Shown here: positions 1-7,534 of the stretch, in pieces
Layout: every line of letters begins with the position of its first letter
How positions within the stretch are numbered: position 1 is the stretch's first letter
From: Bacillota bacterium
Lineage (GTDB): Bacteria; Bacillota; Clostridia; Lachnospirales; Lachnospiraceae
Direction: 5' to 3'
NCBI GenBank assembly: GCA_023425485.1
Contig: JAFACO010000238.1
Location: 1 to 14,629 of the forward strand
Length of the DNA stretch: 14,629 bases
Notes under the pieces: generated by a model
What the model saw: only the letters and a program-made list of their open reading frames with translations
Told to the model about the DNA's origin: nothing
Database searches by the model: none
Made by a program: the position numbers and the translations under genes

Positions 1-1812
1 AATCAGGATAGAATTAAGCTTGATACCAATTATCAAGAGGTAGCAGCAACCTATGAGGAACTAGAAGCTACGTATGAAGAACTAACAGCTTCTGCGGAAG
101 AAATCAGACAACAGTATGATTTGCTAATGGAAAGTCAATCCCTGCTTACCGAGAGTGAGCAAAGGTATCGTTTAGTTTCTGAAGCAACAAATGATGGGAT
201 TTGGGACGAAATAGATGAACATAGATATTTCTCTGAGCGATGGTATGAAATTACCGGATATAACAAGGAAGATATCGACCGGATTGGTGATTGGAGAAAG
301 TTAATACATCCAGAAGACTATGTATTAGCTGTGACAACAATTACAGAACATCAGAGACAGAGAACGCCATATTTTAGCTGTGAGTACAGGTTTCTTGCAA
401 AACATGGTGAATACATTTGGATACAGTCCAGGGGCAAAGCATTGTTTAATGAGGAGGGTAAGGCAATAAGGATTGCAGGCTCTCATACCGATATAACAAA
501 ACTAAAAGAATATCAGGAACAATTACACTATTTGGCATATCATGATACCCTGACTAAGTTACCCAATCGGCTTTCCTTTGATCAAGATAATAGCGAGTTG
601 GGGATAAAGGAACCAGACAGTTTAATGGCAGTATGTTATGTTGATATTGATAATTTTAAATTAATCAATGATACCTGGGGCCATAATTTTGGTGATCAGT
701 TAATTGGGGCTCTTAGCTCCAGAATAAGTTCATATATTTCATGTAGTGATATAATTTATAGGCTGGGTGGAGACGAATTTATTATAGTACTCAAAGGTGC
801 TAAGAATTTGGAAGAAATCAAGGTACAAGCTAAGAAAATTCTGGAAAGTCTGGAAGACCCCTTTCACATTTTTAACAATGTCATTCATATTAGTATCAGT
901 ATGGGGATAGCTCTGTATCCGGCACATGGTAAGGATAGTGATGAACTTTTGCGTTGTGCTGATATCGCTATGTATAAGGCAAAGGAGGCAGGTGGAAATA
1001 ACTTTGTTGTTTATACCTGCGGAATGCAGGAAGATATTCAGAAGCGAATGCTAATTGAAAAGTATTTATATACTGCATTGGAGGAGGATGAATTTGAATT
1101 ATATTATCAACCTCAATTAGACATTGCGAGTAATAGAATAACTGGAATTGAAGCCTTGCTGCGGTGGAGAAATAAAGAGTTGGGTTCTGTGTCTCCCCTG
1201 CAATTCATAGGAATTGCCGAAGAAACACAATTAATAATCCCCATTGGGAAATGGGTTTTAAAGCAATCGTGTGCCTTTATAAAAAAGTTACAGGAACAAG
1301 GACATTCGGATATTACGATATCGGTTAATGTATCAATTCTACAATTGACTCAAACTGATTTTATTGAGTTTGTGCTTCAAACTTTGGAAGTATATGAGTT
1401 GAATCCGGAATGTCTGGAATTAGAAATCACAGAATCAATTCTTATGGAATCCTATGATATGATAAAGGATAAGTTATCTGTTCTTTATGAGAAAGGGATT
1501 AAAATAGCTTTAGATGACTTTGGAACAGGTTATTCTTCTTTAAATTACTTATTGCAGTTACCCATTAATACCCTTAAGATTGATAAAACCTTTGTTGATG
1601 GCATTACTCTGGAGCTAAAAAATAAGCAATTGACCGGGCAAATTGTTATGATTGGCCGCAGTATGGGGCTGAATGTGGTGGCAGAAGGTGTTGAGACCAA
1701 AGAACAGTTCAATTACTTAAAGCAAAATAATTGTGATAAAATTCAAGGGTTTTTATATAGTAAGCCATTACCGGAGAAGGAGCTGGAAGCTTTATTACAA
1801 AATAAGAACTAA
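1..1812 (+). CDS. PAS-GGDEF-EAL cyclic-di-GMP signalling protein, 5' end outside window
   Basis: The reading frame is open from base 1, so the TTG at 121 is an internal codon and not the start. 603 residues are visible, numbered here from the window edge. Residues 1-55 are a Glu-rich coiled coil (repeats like ATYEELEATYEEL). A PAS/PAC domain follows at about 56-170, then GGDEF (about 175-340) and EAL (about 350-600). The GGDEF motif is exact (256-260) and preceded by VDIDNFK and NDTWGH, so diguanylate cyclase activity is plausible. The inhibitory I-site Arg of RxxD is replaced (SCSD). The EAL domain keeps EALLRW (Glu at 384), DDFGTGYSSL, the KIDKTFV lysine and AEGVET, so phosphodiesterase activity is also plausible. 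Probably a cytoplasmic or membrane-tethered sensor that makes or breaks c-di-GMP in response to a PAS-sensed signal; the missing N-terminus may hold another sensor. It converges on the next gene, with a hairpin between them. Confidence 0.93.
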   Translation, partial: NQDRIKLDTNYQEVAATYEELEATYEELTASAEEIRQQYDLLMESQSLLTESEQRYRLVSEATNDGIWDEIDEHRYFSERWYEITGYNKEDIDRIGDWRKLIHPEDYVLAVTTITEHQRQRTPYFSCEYRFLAKHGEYIWIQSRGKALFNEEGKAIRIAGSHTDITKLKEYQEQLHYLAYHDTLTKLPNRLSFDQDNSELGIKEPDSLMAVCYVDIDNFKLINDTWGHNFGDQLIGALSSRISSYISCSDIIYRLGGDEFIIVLKGAKNLEEIKVQAKKILESLEDPFHIFNNVIHISISMGIALYPAHGKDSDELLRCADIAMYKAKEAGGNNFVVYTCGMQEDIQKRMLIEKYLYTALEEDEFELYYQPQLDIASNRITGIEALLRWRNKELGSVSPLQFIGIAEETQLIIPIGKWVLKQSCAFIKKLQEQGHSDITISVNVSILQLTQTDFIEFVLQTLEVYELNPECLELEITESILMESYDMIKDKLSVLYEKGIKIALDDFGTGYSSLNYLLQLPINTLKIDKTFVDGITLELKNKQLTGQIVMIGRSMGLNVVAEGVETKEQFNYLKQNNCDKIQGFLYSKPLPEKELEALLQNKN

Positions 1813-1919
1813 CAGTAAGAATAATAGTGATTTTAAGCCCCTTGAGAGCTTATGTTAATTTAAGTGAAAGTACTTAATCTTAGGTAGCTAGTTAATGTTG
1901 ACATAAAATTCCCCAGTAG

Positions 1920-1956
1920 AAAGGGCATTGCAAAATAGATATTTGCAATGCCCTTT
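1920..1956. terminator. Perfect 15-bp hairpin between convergent genes
   Basis: Arms at 1920-1934 and 1942-1956 (AAAGGGCATTGCAAA and its exact complement) enclose a 7-base loop. It lies between the convergent EAL gene and the leftward DUF2249 gene. There is no long T-tract outside the stem on either side, only the TTT of the arm itself, so it is a likely but not canonical bidirectional terminator. Confidence 0.65.
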
Positions 1957-1977
1957 AAAGTTATACCCTGACAGGTA

Positions 1978-2211
1978 TTAAAGCTTAGTTATTGCTACAC
2001 GCCAAACCTCTGGACCTTCTTCGAGGTACTCCCAGTCAAAACCTTTCTTTATCTCCATGATAAATTGATAATGCAGTGGGCGTGGATCATGATCGTTTAT
2101 TAGTTGCATTTTCTCTCCGGGTTGTAAACCAAAGAATGTATCAAAAATAACAGGATGCTTATCCTTGGGTTGGTACTGTGTGGCATCAACTGTTGCTGCG
2201 AAATTATACAT
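1978..2211 (-). CDS. DUF2249 domain protein, 77 aa
   Basis: A small soluble protein that spans a single DUF2249 domain (a TusA/SirA-like fold). The signature is visible: LDAT-like VDAT near the N-terminus, PVIFDTFFGLQPGEKM, then NDHDPRPLHYQF and a C-terminal VWRVAI strand. The function of the family is not firmly known; members often occur with hemerythrin-like or redox proteins in anaerobes. I chose the ATG at 2211 over the upstream ATG at 2244 because AAAGGAG sits 8 bases before it and the DUF2249 similarity begins there; the extra 11 residues would cover the ribosome binding site. Monocistronic as far as can be seen, ending at the hairpin at 1920-1956. Confidence 0.82.
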   Translation of the reverse strand: MYNFAATVDATQYQPKDKHPVIFDTFFGLQPGEKMQLINDHDPRPLHYQFIMEIKKGFDWEYLEEGPEVWRVAITKL

Positions 2212-2355
2212 AAGTAATTCTCCTTTTCTGTGGATTTGACTCAATTATAAGTTGGATAAGGAGTGTTTTCTGTGACTGAAATCAAATTTAAAAAATATTA
2301 TTTTCGTTTAATGGTAAAAATTATTGTTGTGGTAATAATGTAAGGTTTATTAGAA

Positions 2356-2423
2356 AAATACAAGATGCTCCAGCTCCCGGCAGCTGTTAATACGATTGCC
2401 AGGGGCTGGAGCATCTTGTATTT
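2356..2423 (-). terminator. Long hairpin terminator after the DUF420-like gene
   Basis: Arms at 2356-2377 and 2402-2423 pair over 22 positions with one G.T wobble. The stem may continue after one C/A mismatch by GGCA/TGCC (2379-2382, 2397-2400). Read leftwards the stem is followed by a T-rich stretch (ATTTTTCTAATAAA), as expected for a factor-independent terminator of the leftward membrane protein gene. It is GC-richer than its surroundings and longer than most terminators. Confidence 0.75.
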
Positions 2424-2470
2424 CCTGTAATATATATGTGTAATACCTTTAAGCGATAGAATATTGACCT

Positions 2471-2896
2471 TTATAATAGATAGACATAGGCGAAGTAGAA
2501 TTCTCCTGATAGAAAGGAAATGGTCCATAGTACAGCAAAAACTTTAACAATGGTGGAATGGAACTTGTTCTTTGGGTTTTTACGATGATTAATAATACGT
2601 TCTGCAAGTAATACGAATTCTACCAATACTACGATAGAAGCAATGATTCCATGTATTATGATATATACTAACAACCAGCCCGTAAAATCTGCCTGACTAT
2701 CTGCAAATTTATCACCGAGTAATCGATTCAGCAAATATAGAACTGAAACAGTTAAATCTATTACAAGGGCAATTGCTGCTACGAGAGAATGGTGTTTCCA
2801 TTTCTTGATTCCACCTATAAGTGCATATGCAAATAGGACAGCAATTGGTAAAAGTATGATTGAGTGGACGATGCTGATTAAAGGTGCATTTTCCAT
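2471..2896 (-). CDS. Four-helix membrane protein, DUF420-like
   Basis: A 141-residue integral membrane protein with four predicted helices at roughly residues 8-29, 38-58, 73-98 and 116-140. Features shared with DUF420 proteins are a His before helix 2 (KHH), a His at the start of helix 3 (IIHGII), a HRK...FH loop, then a Trp and a Gly-containing last helix ending in YVYLL. DUF420 proteins are linked to cytochrome oxidase or heme membrane assembly in Bacillus, but this assignment rests on pattern memory only and an unrelated small membrane protein is possible. The start is clear: AAGGAGG lies 7 bases before the ATG. The gene stands alone and ends at the hairpin 2356-2423. Confidence 0.7.
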   Translation of the reverse strand: MENAPLISIVHSIILLPIAVLFAYALIGGIKKWKHHSLVAAIALVIDLTVSVLYLLNRLLGDKFADSQADFTGWLLVYIIIHGIIASIVVLVEFVLLAERIINHRKNPKNKFHSTIVKVFAVLWTISFLSGEFYFAYVYLL

Positions 2897-3052
2897 AGGT
2901 TATCCTCCTTATTAAGCTGATAAGTTCAATAACAGCTATACTATAATACCTTGAAGTAGTATTAACTTATAAAGCTGTTTTGTTGCATGATAGCACGAAA
3001 TAAGTCGAATTTCAATGGCAAAAAACACCGTAACCTAATTGTTCAATTATTT

Positions 3053-4063
3053 TTAGGAAGAGCCAGAAGTGGACTCCCGTATAATGAGTTCTGTATCAAG
3101 AAGTATCGATCTGGTTGCGAAATTTGGATTTGAGATTTTCTCTAATAACATCTCACAGGCGGAAAATCCCATTTGGAATTTAGGTTGGCTAACAGTCGTT
3201 ATGGTAGGAGAGAACATGGAGGATAAATCAATATTATCAAACCCAACTACCGTAATATCTTTTGGTACATTGTAATGATATCGCTTAGCGGCACGTATAA
3301 CAGCAGCAGCTAAGGTATCAGAAGCGGTAAAGAAGGCATTGGGGATAACCTCGTCGGTCAGCAGTTGACAAGTAGCAGCGTAAGCCATGTCATAATTAAC
3401 TTCTGGTAACTGAATTAACCAGTTCTTTGGAATGACTAAATCGGCATTACTAAGTGCATCCAGAAATCCACTACGACGGTCTCTGGCATATTTGTATGTA
3501 AGTGGACCATTGACAAAGGCAATCTTGTTTTTACCACTGGATATTAAATAATTAGTAGCGTTTAAGGCAGCAGTATAATCATCAATACTGACATAAGCAA
3601 CCTCTGATTCGTGATTATATTCGCAGCATTGAATAATAGGGAGAAGATTATTTAATTGATGTAATAATTCGGAGGATATTTGGTTTAATAGGATTACCCC
3701 GGCAGCATGAACTCGCCGGATTAAATTATGGAATTCACTGATAGAGCCATGATCAAGTGGCGATTGACTAATTAACAGATGACAACCATGGGCTTTAGCA
3801 GAAGTGGTTGCTCCTCGTATCACTTCTGTGTAAAAAATATTATTAATATTTGGGATATTTAATATAATTACAGGCTGGTCTGATATCTTAGATTTCAAAG
3901 ACTCTGGAGGAGTTGCTCCAAGCTGCTTCATTGCTTCCTCAACCTGTTTCAGGGTTTCTTTCTTCACAAGCTCACTGTGATTGATAACCCGGGATACAGT
4001 GGCTGGAGAAACACCTGCTTGTGCTGCAATCTGTAGAACGGTAATTTTATGAAATGAACCCAT
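3053..4063 (-). CDS. LacI-family transcriptional regulator
   Basis: A 336-residue LacI/GalR repressor. The N-terminal helix-turn-helix is at residues 7-30 (ITVLQIAAQAGVSPATVSRV), followed by the helical segment to about 49. A periplasmic-binding-protein-like effector domain runs from about 64 to the end, with the family signature GFDNIDLSSMFSPTITTVSQP. The linker after the DNA-binding domain reads GATPPESLKSK rather than the usual GYxPNxxAR, so the hinge helix looks unusual. I chose the ATG at 4063 over that at 4135 because AAGGAG lies 6 bases upstream and LacI proteins start close to the HTH. It is divergent from the sugar isomerase gene and most likely controls it, and itself, through the motifs in the 4064-4379 gap. 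The effector is unknown. Confidence 0.92.
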   Translation of the reverse strand: MGSFHKITVLQIAAQAGVSPATVSRVINHSELVKKETLKQVEEAMKQLGATPPESLKSKISDQPVIILNIPNINNIFYTEVIRGATTSAKAHGCHLLISQSPLDHGSISEFHNLIRRVHAAGVILLNQISSELLHQLNNLLPIIQCCEYNHESEVAYVSIDDYTAALNATNYLISSGKNKIAFVNGPLTYKYARDRRSGFLDALSNADLVIPKNWLIQLPEVNYDMAYAATCQLLTDEVIPNAFFTASDTLAAAVIRAAKRYHYNVPKDITVVGFDNIDLSSMFSPTITTVSQPKFQMGFSACEMLLEKISNPNFATRSILLDTELIIRESTSGSS

Positions 4064-4106
4064 ATAATACTCCTTCTTTGTTTGTTGAAATGCTAGGTAT
4101 ATCTTT

Positions 4107-4135
4107 ACTTTAATGTATTTATGATCAAATATCAA
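4107..4135 (-). promoter_or_regulatory. Putative promoter of the LacI regulator gene
   Basis: On the minus strand TTGATA (4130-4135) is followed after 17 bases by TAAAGT (4107-4112). The -35 is a good match and the -10 a weak one. A copy of the inverted motif (4138-4150) sits directly upstream of the -35, which would allow autoregulation. Confidence 0.4.
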
Positions 4136-4137
4136 TT

Positions 4138-4150
4138 GATTCTGAAATAA
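4138..4150 (+). repeat. 13-bp inverted motif, copy 1 (candidate LacI-type operator)
   Basis: GATTCTGAAATAA occurs here and as its exact reverse complement at 4286-4298. The copies flank the divergent promoters. The core TTCTGAA is itself a small palindrome, and a third core, in the perfect palindrome TTTCAGAAA, lies at 4162-4170. The location suggests binding sites for the neighbouring LacI-family regulator; this is inference. Confidence 0.5.
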
Positions 4151-4161
4151 ATATGAAAAGT

Positions 4162-4170
4162 TTTCAGAAA
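4162..4170. promoter_or_regulatory. Third TTCWGAA palindrome between the divergent genes
   Basis: TTTCAGAAA is a palindrome around a central base and contains the same TTCWGAA core as the two inverted motifs at 4138-4150 and 4286-4298. It is 23 bp, centre to centre, from the first. It could be an auxiliary site, or chance in AT-rich DNA. Confidence 0.3.
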
Positions 4171-4211
4171 GGAATTGATAATGATATAAGTAATTGATAA
4201 AGATGTACTGA

Positions 4212-4230
4212 ATTATTTAGAATAAATAAT
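4212..4230. repeat. Perfect 8-bp inverted repeat ATTATTTA-GAA-TAAATAAT
   Basis: Two perfect 8-bp arms around a 3-base spacer lie in the middle of the LacI/isomerase divergent region, about 30 bases upstream of the isomerase -35. It may be a regulator binding site. The AT-rich composition makes a chance palindrome more likely than it first seems. Confidence 0.4.
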
Positions 4231-4257
4231 GAAAATTGCACAATTGGTTTAGAATAA

Positions 4258-4286
4258 TTGATAGTTAATACGATAGATGATACAAT
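4258..4286 (+). promoter_or_regulatory. Promoter of the sugar isomerase gene
   Basis: TTGATA (4258-4263), a 17-base spacer and TACAAT (4281-4286) form a near-consensus vegetative promoter. The expected transcription start is near 4293, inside the inverted motif at 4286-4298, so a bound repressor would block it. Confidence 0.65.
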
Positions 4287-4298
4287 TATTTCAGAATC
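4286..4298 (-). repeat. 13-bp inverted motif, copy 2 (candidate operator at +1)
   Basis: TTATTTCAGAATC is the exact reverse complement of 4138-4150. It touches the end of the -10 box and covers the predicted start site of the isomerase promoter. This is the typical place for a repressor operator. Confidence 0.5.
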
Positions 4299-4379
4299 GG
4301 ATTGCAGGTATACGTAAATGTGTTCGTGGTGTTGCAGAATGTATGAGGCAAGAAACGAATTATTGTTAAGGAGGAAATT

Positions 4380-5294
4380 ATGAAGCTGGGGTTCGTAAGT
4401 TCAATTCTTGGGGATTGGAATTTTGAAGAAATGATAAACATAGCAAGTGACCTGGGTTATGGCTGTGTCGAAGTGGCATGTTGGCCGCAGGTAAAAGCTG
4501 AGAGAAGATATGCCGGTATTAGCCACATCGATGTTGCTAATCTTACCGAGGAAAAGGCACTTTACATAAAGGATTACTGTAACAATAAGAAGATTGAGAT
4601 ATCCTCGCTAGCTTTCTATCCTAATACCATGGATGGTAATCTGGATAAGAGAACAGAGAATATAGAACATTTATATAAAGTAATAGATGCCAGTGCTAAG
4701 CTGGGTATCAATATGGTAACTTCATTTCTAGGCAGAGATCAAAGTAAGACAGTAGAAGAGAATTTAGACCTTGTAAAGGAACTCTGGCCTCCTATTGTCA
4801 ATTATGCAGAAGCAAAGGGCGTTAGAATTGCAATTGAAAACTGTCCAATGTTATTTGATGAAGGACAGTGGCCCGGTGGACAGAATCTGATGACGACACC
4901 TTATATCTGGAGAAAAGTATTTGAGATTTTACCTAATAGTAATTTTGGAATCAATTATGATCCCTCTCATTTTGTGTGGCAAATGATAGATTATATCAAA
5001 CCCATTTATGAATTCAAGGATAGAATTTTTCACATCCATTTTAAAGATATTAAAGTAATGAAGGAAGAGTTAGATAAGGTTGGAACCCTGGCATATCCAT
5101 TGCAGTACATGCAACCTAAATTACCTGGACTGGGAGATGTGGATTGGGGAAATTACGTATCTGCATTAACCAATATTCATTATAATGGGTTTGCTTGTAT
5201 TGAAGTAGAGGATAGAGCCTTTGAATCCTCCAAAGAAAGAATTCTAGATAGCCTAAAATTATCAAAAAGGTACATGGAGCAGTTTGTAATCTAA
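4380..5294 (+). CDS. Sugar (phosphate) isomerase/epimerase, xylose isomerase-like TIM barrel
   Basis: A 304-residue protein of the AP-endonuclease-2/xylose-isomerase-like TIM barrel family. The expected metal-binding residues are visible: Glu153 (RIAIENCP), Asp194 and His197 (NYDPSHF), His220 (HIHFKD) and Glu275 (CIEVEDRAF). The family signature GLGDVDWGNYVSAL is also present. Such enzymes interconvert ketoses, or keto and aldo sugars, in the cytoplasm. The substrate cannot be told from sequence, and inosose dehydratase-like or ketose epimerase roles are equally possible. AAGGAGG ends 6 bases before the ATG. The gene is monocistronic, divergent from the LacI regulator that probably controls it, and ends at the strong terminator at 5395-5451. 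It could serve the sugar locus at 7535-14629, but nothing links them directly. Confidence 0.88.
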   Translation: MKLGFVSSILGDWNFEEMINIASDLGYGCVEVACWPQVKAERRYAGISHIDVANLTEEKALYIKDYCNNKKIEISSLAFYPNTMDGNLDKRTENIEHLYKVIDASAKLGINMVTSFLGRDQSKTVEENLDLVKELWPPIVNYAEAKGVRIAIENCPMLFDEGQWPGGQNLMTTPYIWRKVFEILPNSNFGINYDPSHFVWQMIDYIKPIYEFKDRIFHIHFKDIKVMKEELDKVGTLAYPLQYMQPKLPGLGDVDWGNYVSALTNIHYNGFACIEVEDRAFESSKERILDSLKLSKRYMEQFVI

Positions 5295-5394
5295 AGATAG
5301 AAAGATGGGAATAGAAAGATAGAATAATTACGAGTACTTATACTGTAATAACTAAATGTCTAAAATGTTAAATAATATAGAATGTGTAGCTTTT

Positions 5395-5451
5395 ATAAAA
5401 AACTTGCTCTTGGAAGAAGTTCTTGATAGCTTCTAAGAGCAAGTTTTTTAT
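5395..5451. terminator. Strong bidirectional terminator
   Basis: The 17-bp perfect arms at 5395-5411 and 5435-5451 (ATAAAAAACTTGCTCTT and its complement) end in a TTTTTTAT run on both strands. An inner AGAAG/CTTCT pairing extends the stem. It serves the rightward isomerase gene and, read leftwards, the chemotaxis gene. Confidence 0.92.
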
Positions 5452-5555
5452 GTAAGTTAGTGTTGATTTTGTATAAGGTAAAGATGGATAATTACTTGTT
5501 TTATTTTGCATAGGTGTATTTCAGTAAGATATTTTGCAATACAATACATATCATT

Positions 5556-7292
5556 TTATAGAATAAATTTATCAATAATTTTCTTAAGGTCTAGAACTTG
5601 ATCGTCTATCTCGGAACTATTTTGATTAATGTTTGTCATTGCTGCTAATACCTGCTGGGTGGCTGCCGAGGTTTCCTGCGTGCTGGCAGCATATTCTTGA
5701 GAAATAGCAGACACGTTCGTACTGAACTCACTAATGATGGAACGACTCTGATCAATGGACAAGGAAACTCTCTCCAGAGAGGATATCTCGGTATTTATAA
5801 CATTAATGTATTTGACAATGGCATCGTATTTATTCTTTGTCGCATTAATGCTTTCTGTTTGCAGCAGGACAGCCTGTTCAACTTCTTTGCTTTGATTACT
5901 TGCAGTATTAATATTATGCTTAATTTCATTCAGCATATTGTCAATTAGAGCAGTAGAATCCTTGGCTTGTTCCGAAAGCTTATGTATCTCGTCCGCAATG
6001 ACAGAAAATCCTCTGCCGGCTTCCCCTGCCCTTGCAGCTTCTATTGCAGCATTTAAGGAGATTAAGTTAATCTGTTCGGCAATAGCTGAGATAATAGCGG
6101 TTGCTTCGACAATCTGTGCAGCATTTTGATTTGCAGTAGCGATTGTTTTAAAGTTGGATTGGAATGTAGTCTGATTCCTTGTATTGATTTCATCCAATTG
6201 ATGCACAGTATCAAGTCCTTCTTGGATAACGGTCATAATTCCGGAAGCATTATGGGATAACTCTTTTGTACTTGTGGTACTGGTTTGCACAATTTCACCT
6301 AAACGATTAATTTCGCTGGACAGCTGTTGGGTATCCTCTGCCTGATTAGCTGCTCCTTCTGCTATTTCATTAATGGTTTTTGATATTTCGACCACAGCAT
6401 TGGTTACCTCATTTGAAGTTAGCTTCATACTCTCGGAGGAATTTGATAACGACGAGGAAGTACTTAGTATATTCGTGGTAATGTCACGTAAGGAATGGAC
6501 TAAATAGGTCACAGATTGAGATAACGTTCCAAGTTCATCCTTACTATTCATATGATGTGGAGTAATGGACAAGTCATTTGCAGCAAGAGAGTTCATGTTT
6601 GAAGTCAGGGCCTTTATATTAGACCGTATGAAATTAACTAAGTAGAGACTGAAGGCACCCATTAATACGGAGGCAATTGCAAATAAGAGAACGATTTCAC
6701 GTATGGAGGCTTTTATATGATTTTCCATATCGGTCTGGGACTTAACACTATATTCCTCAAGTATCTCTGACATGGTTTTTATTTCATCCCGGATACCTTC
6801 AAACATAGCATTTTTTGCCACGATAAAGCCTTTTTCGGTACTTGGATCGTAGGCTGCCTGCCATTCTTTAAATTGATTTGTAAATTGCTCGTATAGGTGG
6901 GACATGGTTAATTGTTTTTTCGAATGCTTGAACTCGGAATATAGTTCTGCGTTGGATTTAATATTTTGCATAACAGTTTCAATGTTGCTGGTTATGGAAG
7001 CGCAGTTGTCATTGTAATCTTTAATATAACGATCCTTTGTACTTTGATCAGTAGATTCTCCAGCCTCAACTAAAGTTCTTTCTGCAAGGGTAGCCTTATA
7101 AAAGTCGCGGTCTGCTTTTAATAGTAAAGTGGAATTTACATAAAGGGTATCATAATAGGTGGCTTCTGCCTGTTTGTTCAACTGATTCATTTGATATGAG
7201 AACTGAAAGAGAATATATAATAGTGCAACAAATATTGGTAAAATCATCAGCCACAGCTTTGTGGCAATTTTTCTGTTTCTAATTAGGTTCAT
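5556..7292 (-). CDS. Methyl-accepting chemotaxis protein
   Basis: A 578-residue transmembrane chemoreceptor. Helix 1 is at about 13-32, an extracellular helical sensor domain runs 33-197, helix 2 is at 198-222, a HAMP domain at about 223-275, and the rest is the cytoplasmic signalling domain. The tip is clear: EQINLISLNAAIEAARAGE (406-424), followed by GRGFSVIADEIHKLSEQA. A second helix bundle segment, SQEYAASTQETSAATQQV, lies near the C-terminus. It would pass ligand binding to CheA/CheW. There is no C-terminal CheR-binding pentapeptide. The ligand is unknown; the position between two sugar loci suggests, but does not prove, a carbohydrate attractant. GGAGAAGG lies just before the ATG. The gene converges on the isomerase gene across the terminator at 5395-5451. 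I found no convincing sigma-28 promoter upstream. Confidence 0.95.
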   Translation of the reverse strand: MNLIRNRKIATKLWLMILPIFVALLYILFQFSYQMNQLNKQAEATYYDTLYVNSTLLLKADRDFYKATLAERTLVEAGESTDQSTKDRYIKDYNDNCASITSNIETVMQNIKSNAELYSEFKHSKKQLTMSHLYEQFTNQFKEWQAAYDPSTEKGFIVAKNAMFEGIRDEIKTMSEILEEYSVKSQTDMENHIKASIREIVLLFAIASVLMGAFSLYLVNFIRSNIKALTSNMNSLAANDLSITPHHMNSKDELGTLSQSVTYLVHSLRDITTNILSTSSSLSNSSESMKLTSNEVTNAVVEISKTINEIAEGAANQAEDTQQLSSEINRLGEIVQTSTTSTKELSHNASGIMTVIQEGLDTVHQLDEINTRNQTTFQSNFKTIATANQNAAQIVEATAIISAIAEQINLISLNAAIEAARAGEAGRGFSVIADEIHKLSEQAKDSTALIDNMLNEIKHNINTASNQSKEVEQAVLLQTESINATKNKYDAIVKYINVINTEISSLERVSLSIDQSRSIISEFSTNVSAISQEYAASTQETSAATQQVLAAMTNINQNSSEIDDQVLDLKKIIDKFIL

Positions 7293-7468
7293 AATCCTTC
7301 TCCTTAGTTTCGGTATTAGTAGTTCAATAGACTTGCTTATTTAAATTTGCAAATCCCCATAATTATATATGTCAAGTCACATGATTTGATTTGCATGATT
7401 TATTTTTAAGATGTTCTGTAATTAGGTAAAATATAGTCGTAATTACCTATATATATTTTAGTGTGAAA

Positions 7469-7505
7469 ACAGGTATGCCTTTTTCCAATAAAGAGGCATA
7501 CCTGT
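7469..7505 (-). terminator. Terminator of the leftward sugar-catabolic operon
   Basis: The perfect 12-bp arms ACAGGTATGCCT (7469-7480) and AGGCATACCTGT (7494-7505) are extended inward by four further pairs, including one wobble, to a CCAAT loop. Read leftwards the stem is followed by TTTTCACAC. It lies 30 bases after the stop codon of the dehydrogenase gene, the last gene of the operon. Confidence 0.82.
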
Positions 7506-7534
7506 GTCTATATTTGTTGATTGGGACTAATTTA

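Noticed and set aside
1860..1877. TTAAGT-GAAAGT-ACTTAA inverted repeat
   Set aside because: A short 6-bp AT-rich stem, easily due to chance and not placed at a promoter or gene end; the hairpin at 1920-1956 explains termination.
2298..2528. Leftward reading frame of 76 codons
   Set aside because: It runs through the long hairpin and into the membrane protein gene, has no ribosome binding site and no recognisable domain.
3025..3060. Weak CCTAA/TTAGG pairing at the end of the LacI gene
   Set aside because: It includes the stop codon region, has a short AT stem and no T-tract in the right place, so it is not called as a terminator.
7293..7468. TTGACA and TATAAT on the minus strand upstream of the chemotaxis gene
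   Set aside because: The two boxes overlap too closely to form one promoter, and no partner with normal spacing was found. A sigma-28 promoter (TAAA, then CCGATAT) was sought and not seen. An ATTTGCAAAT palindrome (7345-7354) was noted but has no clear meaning.
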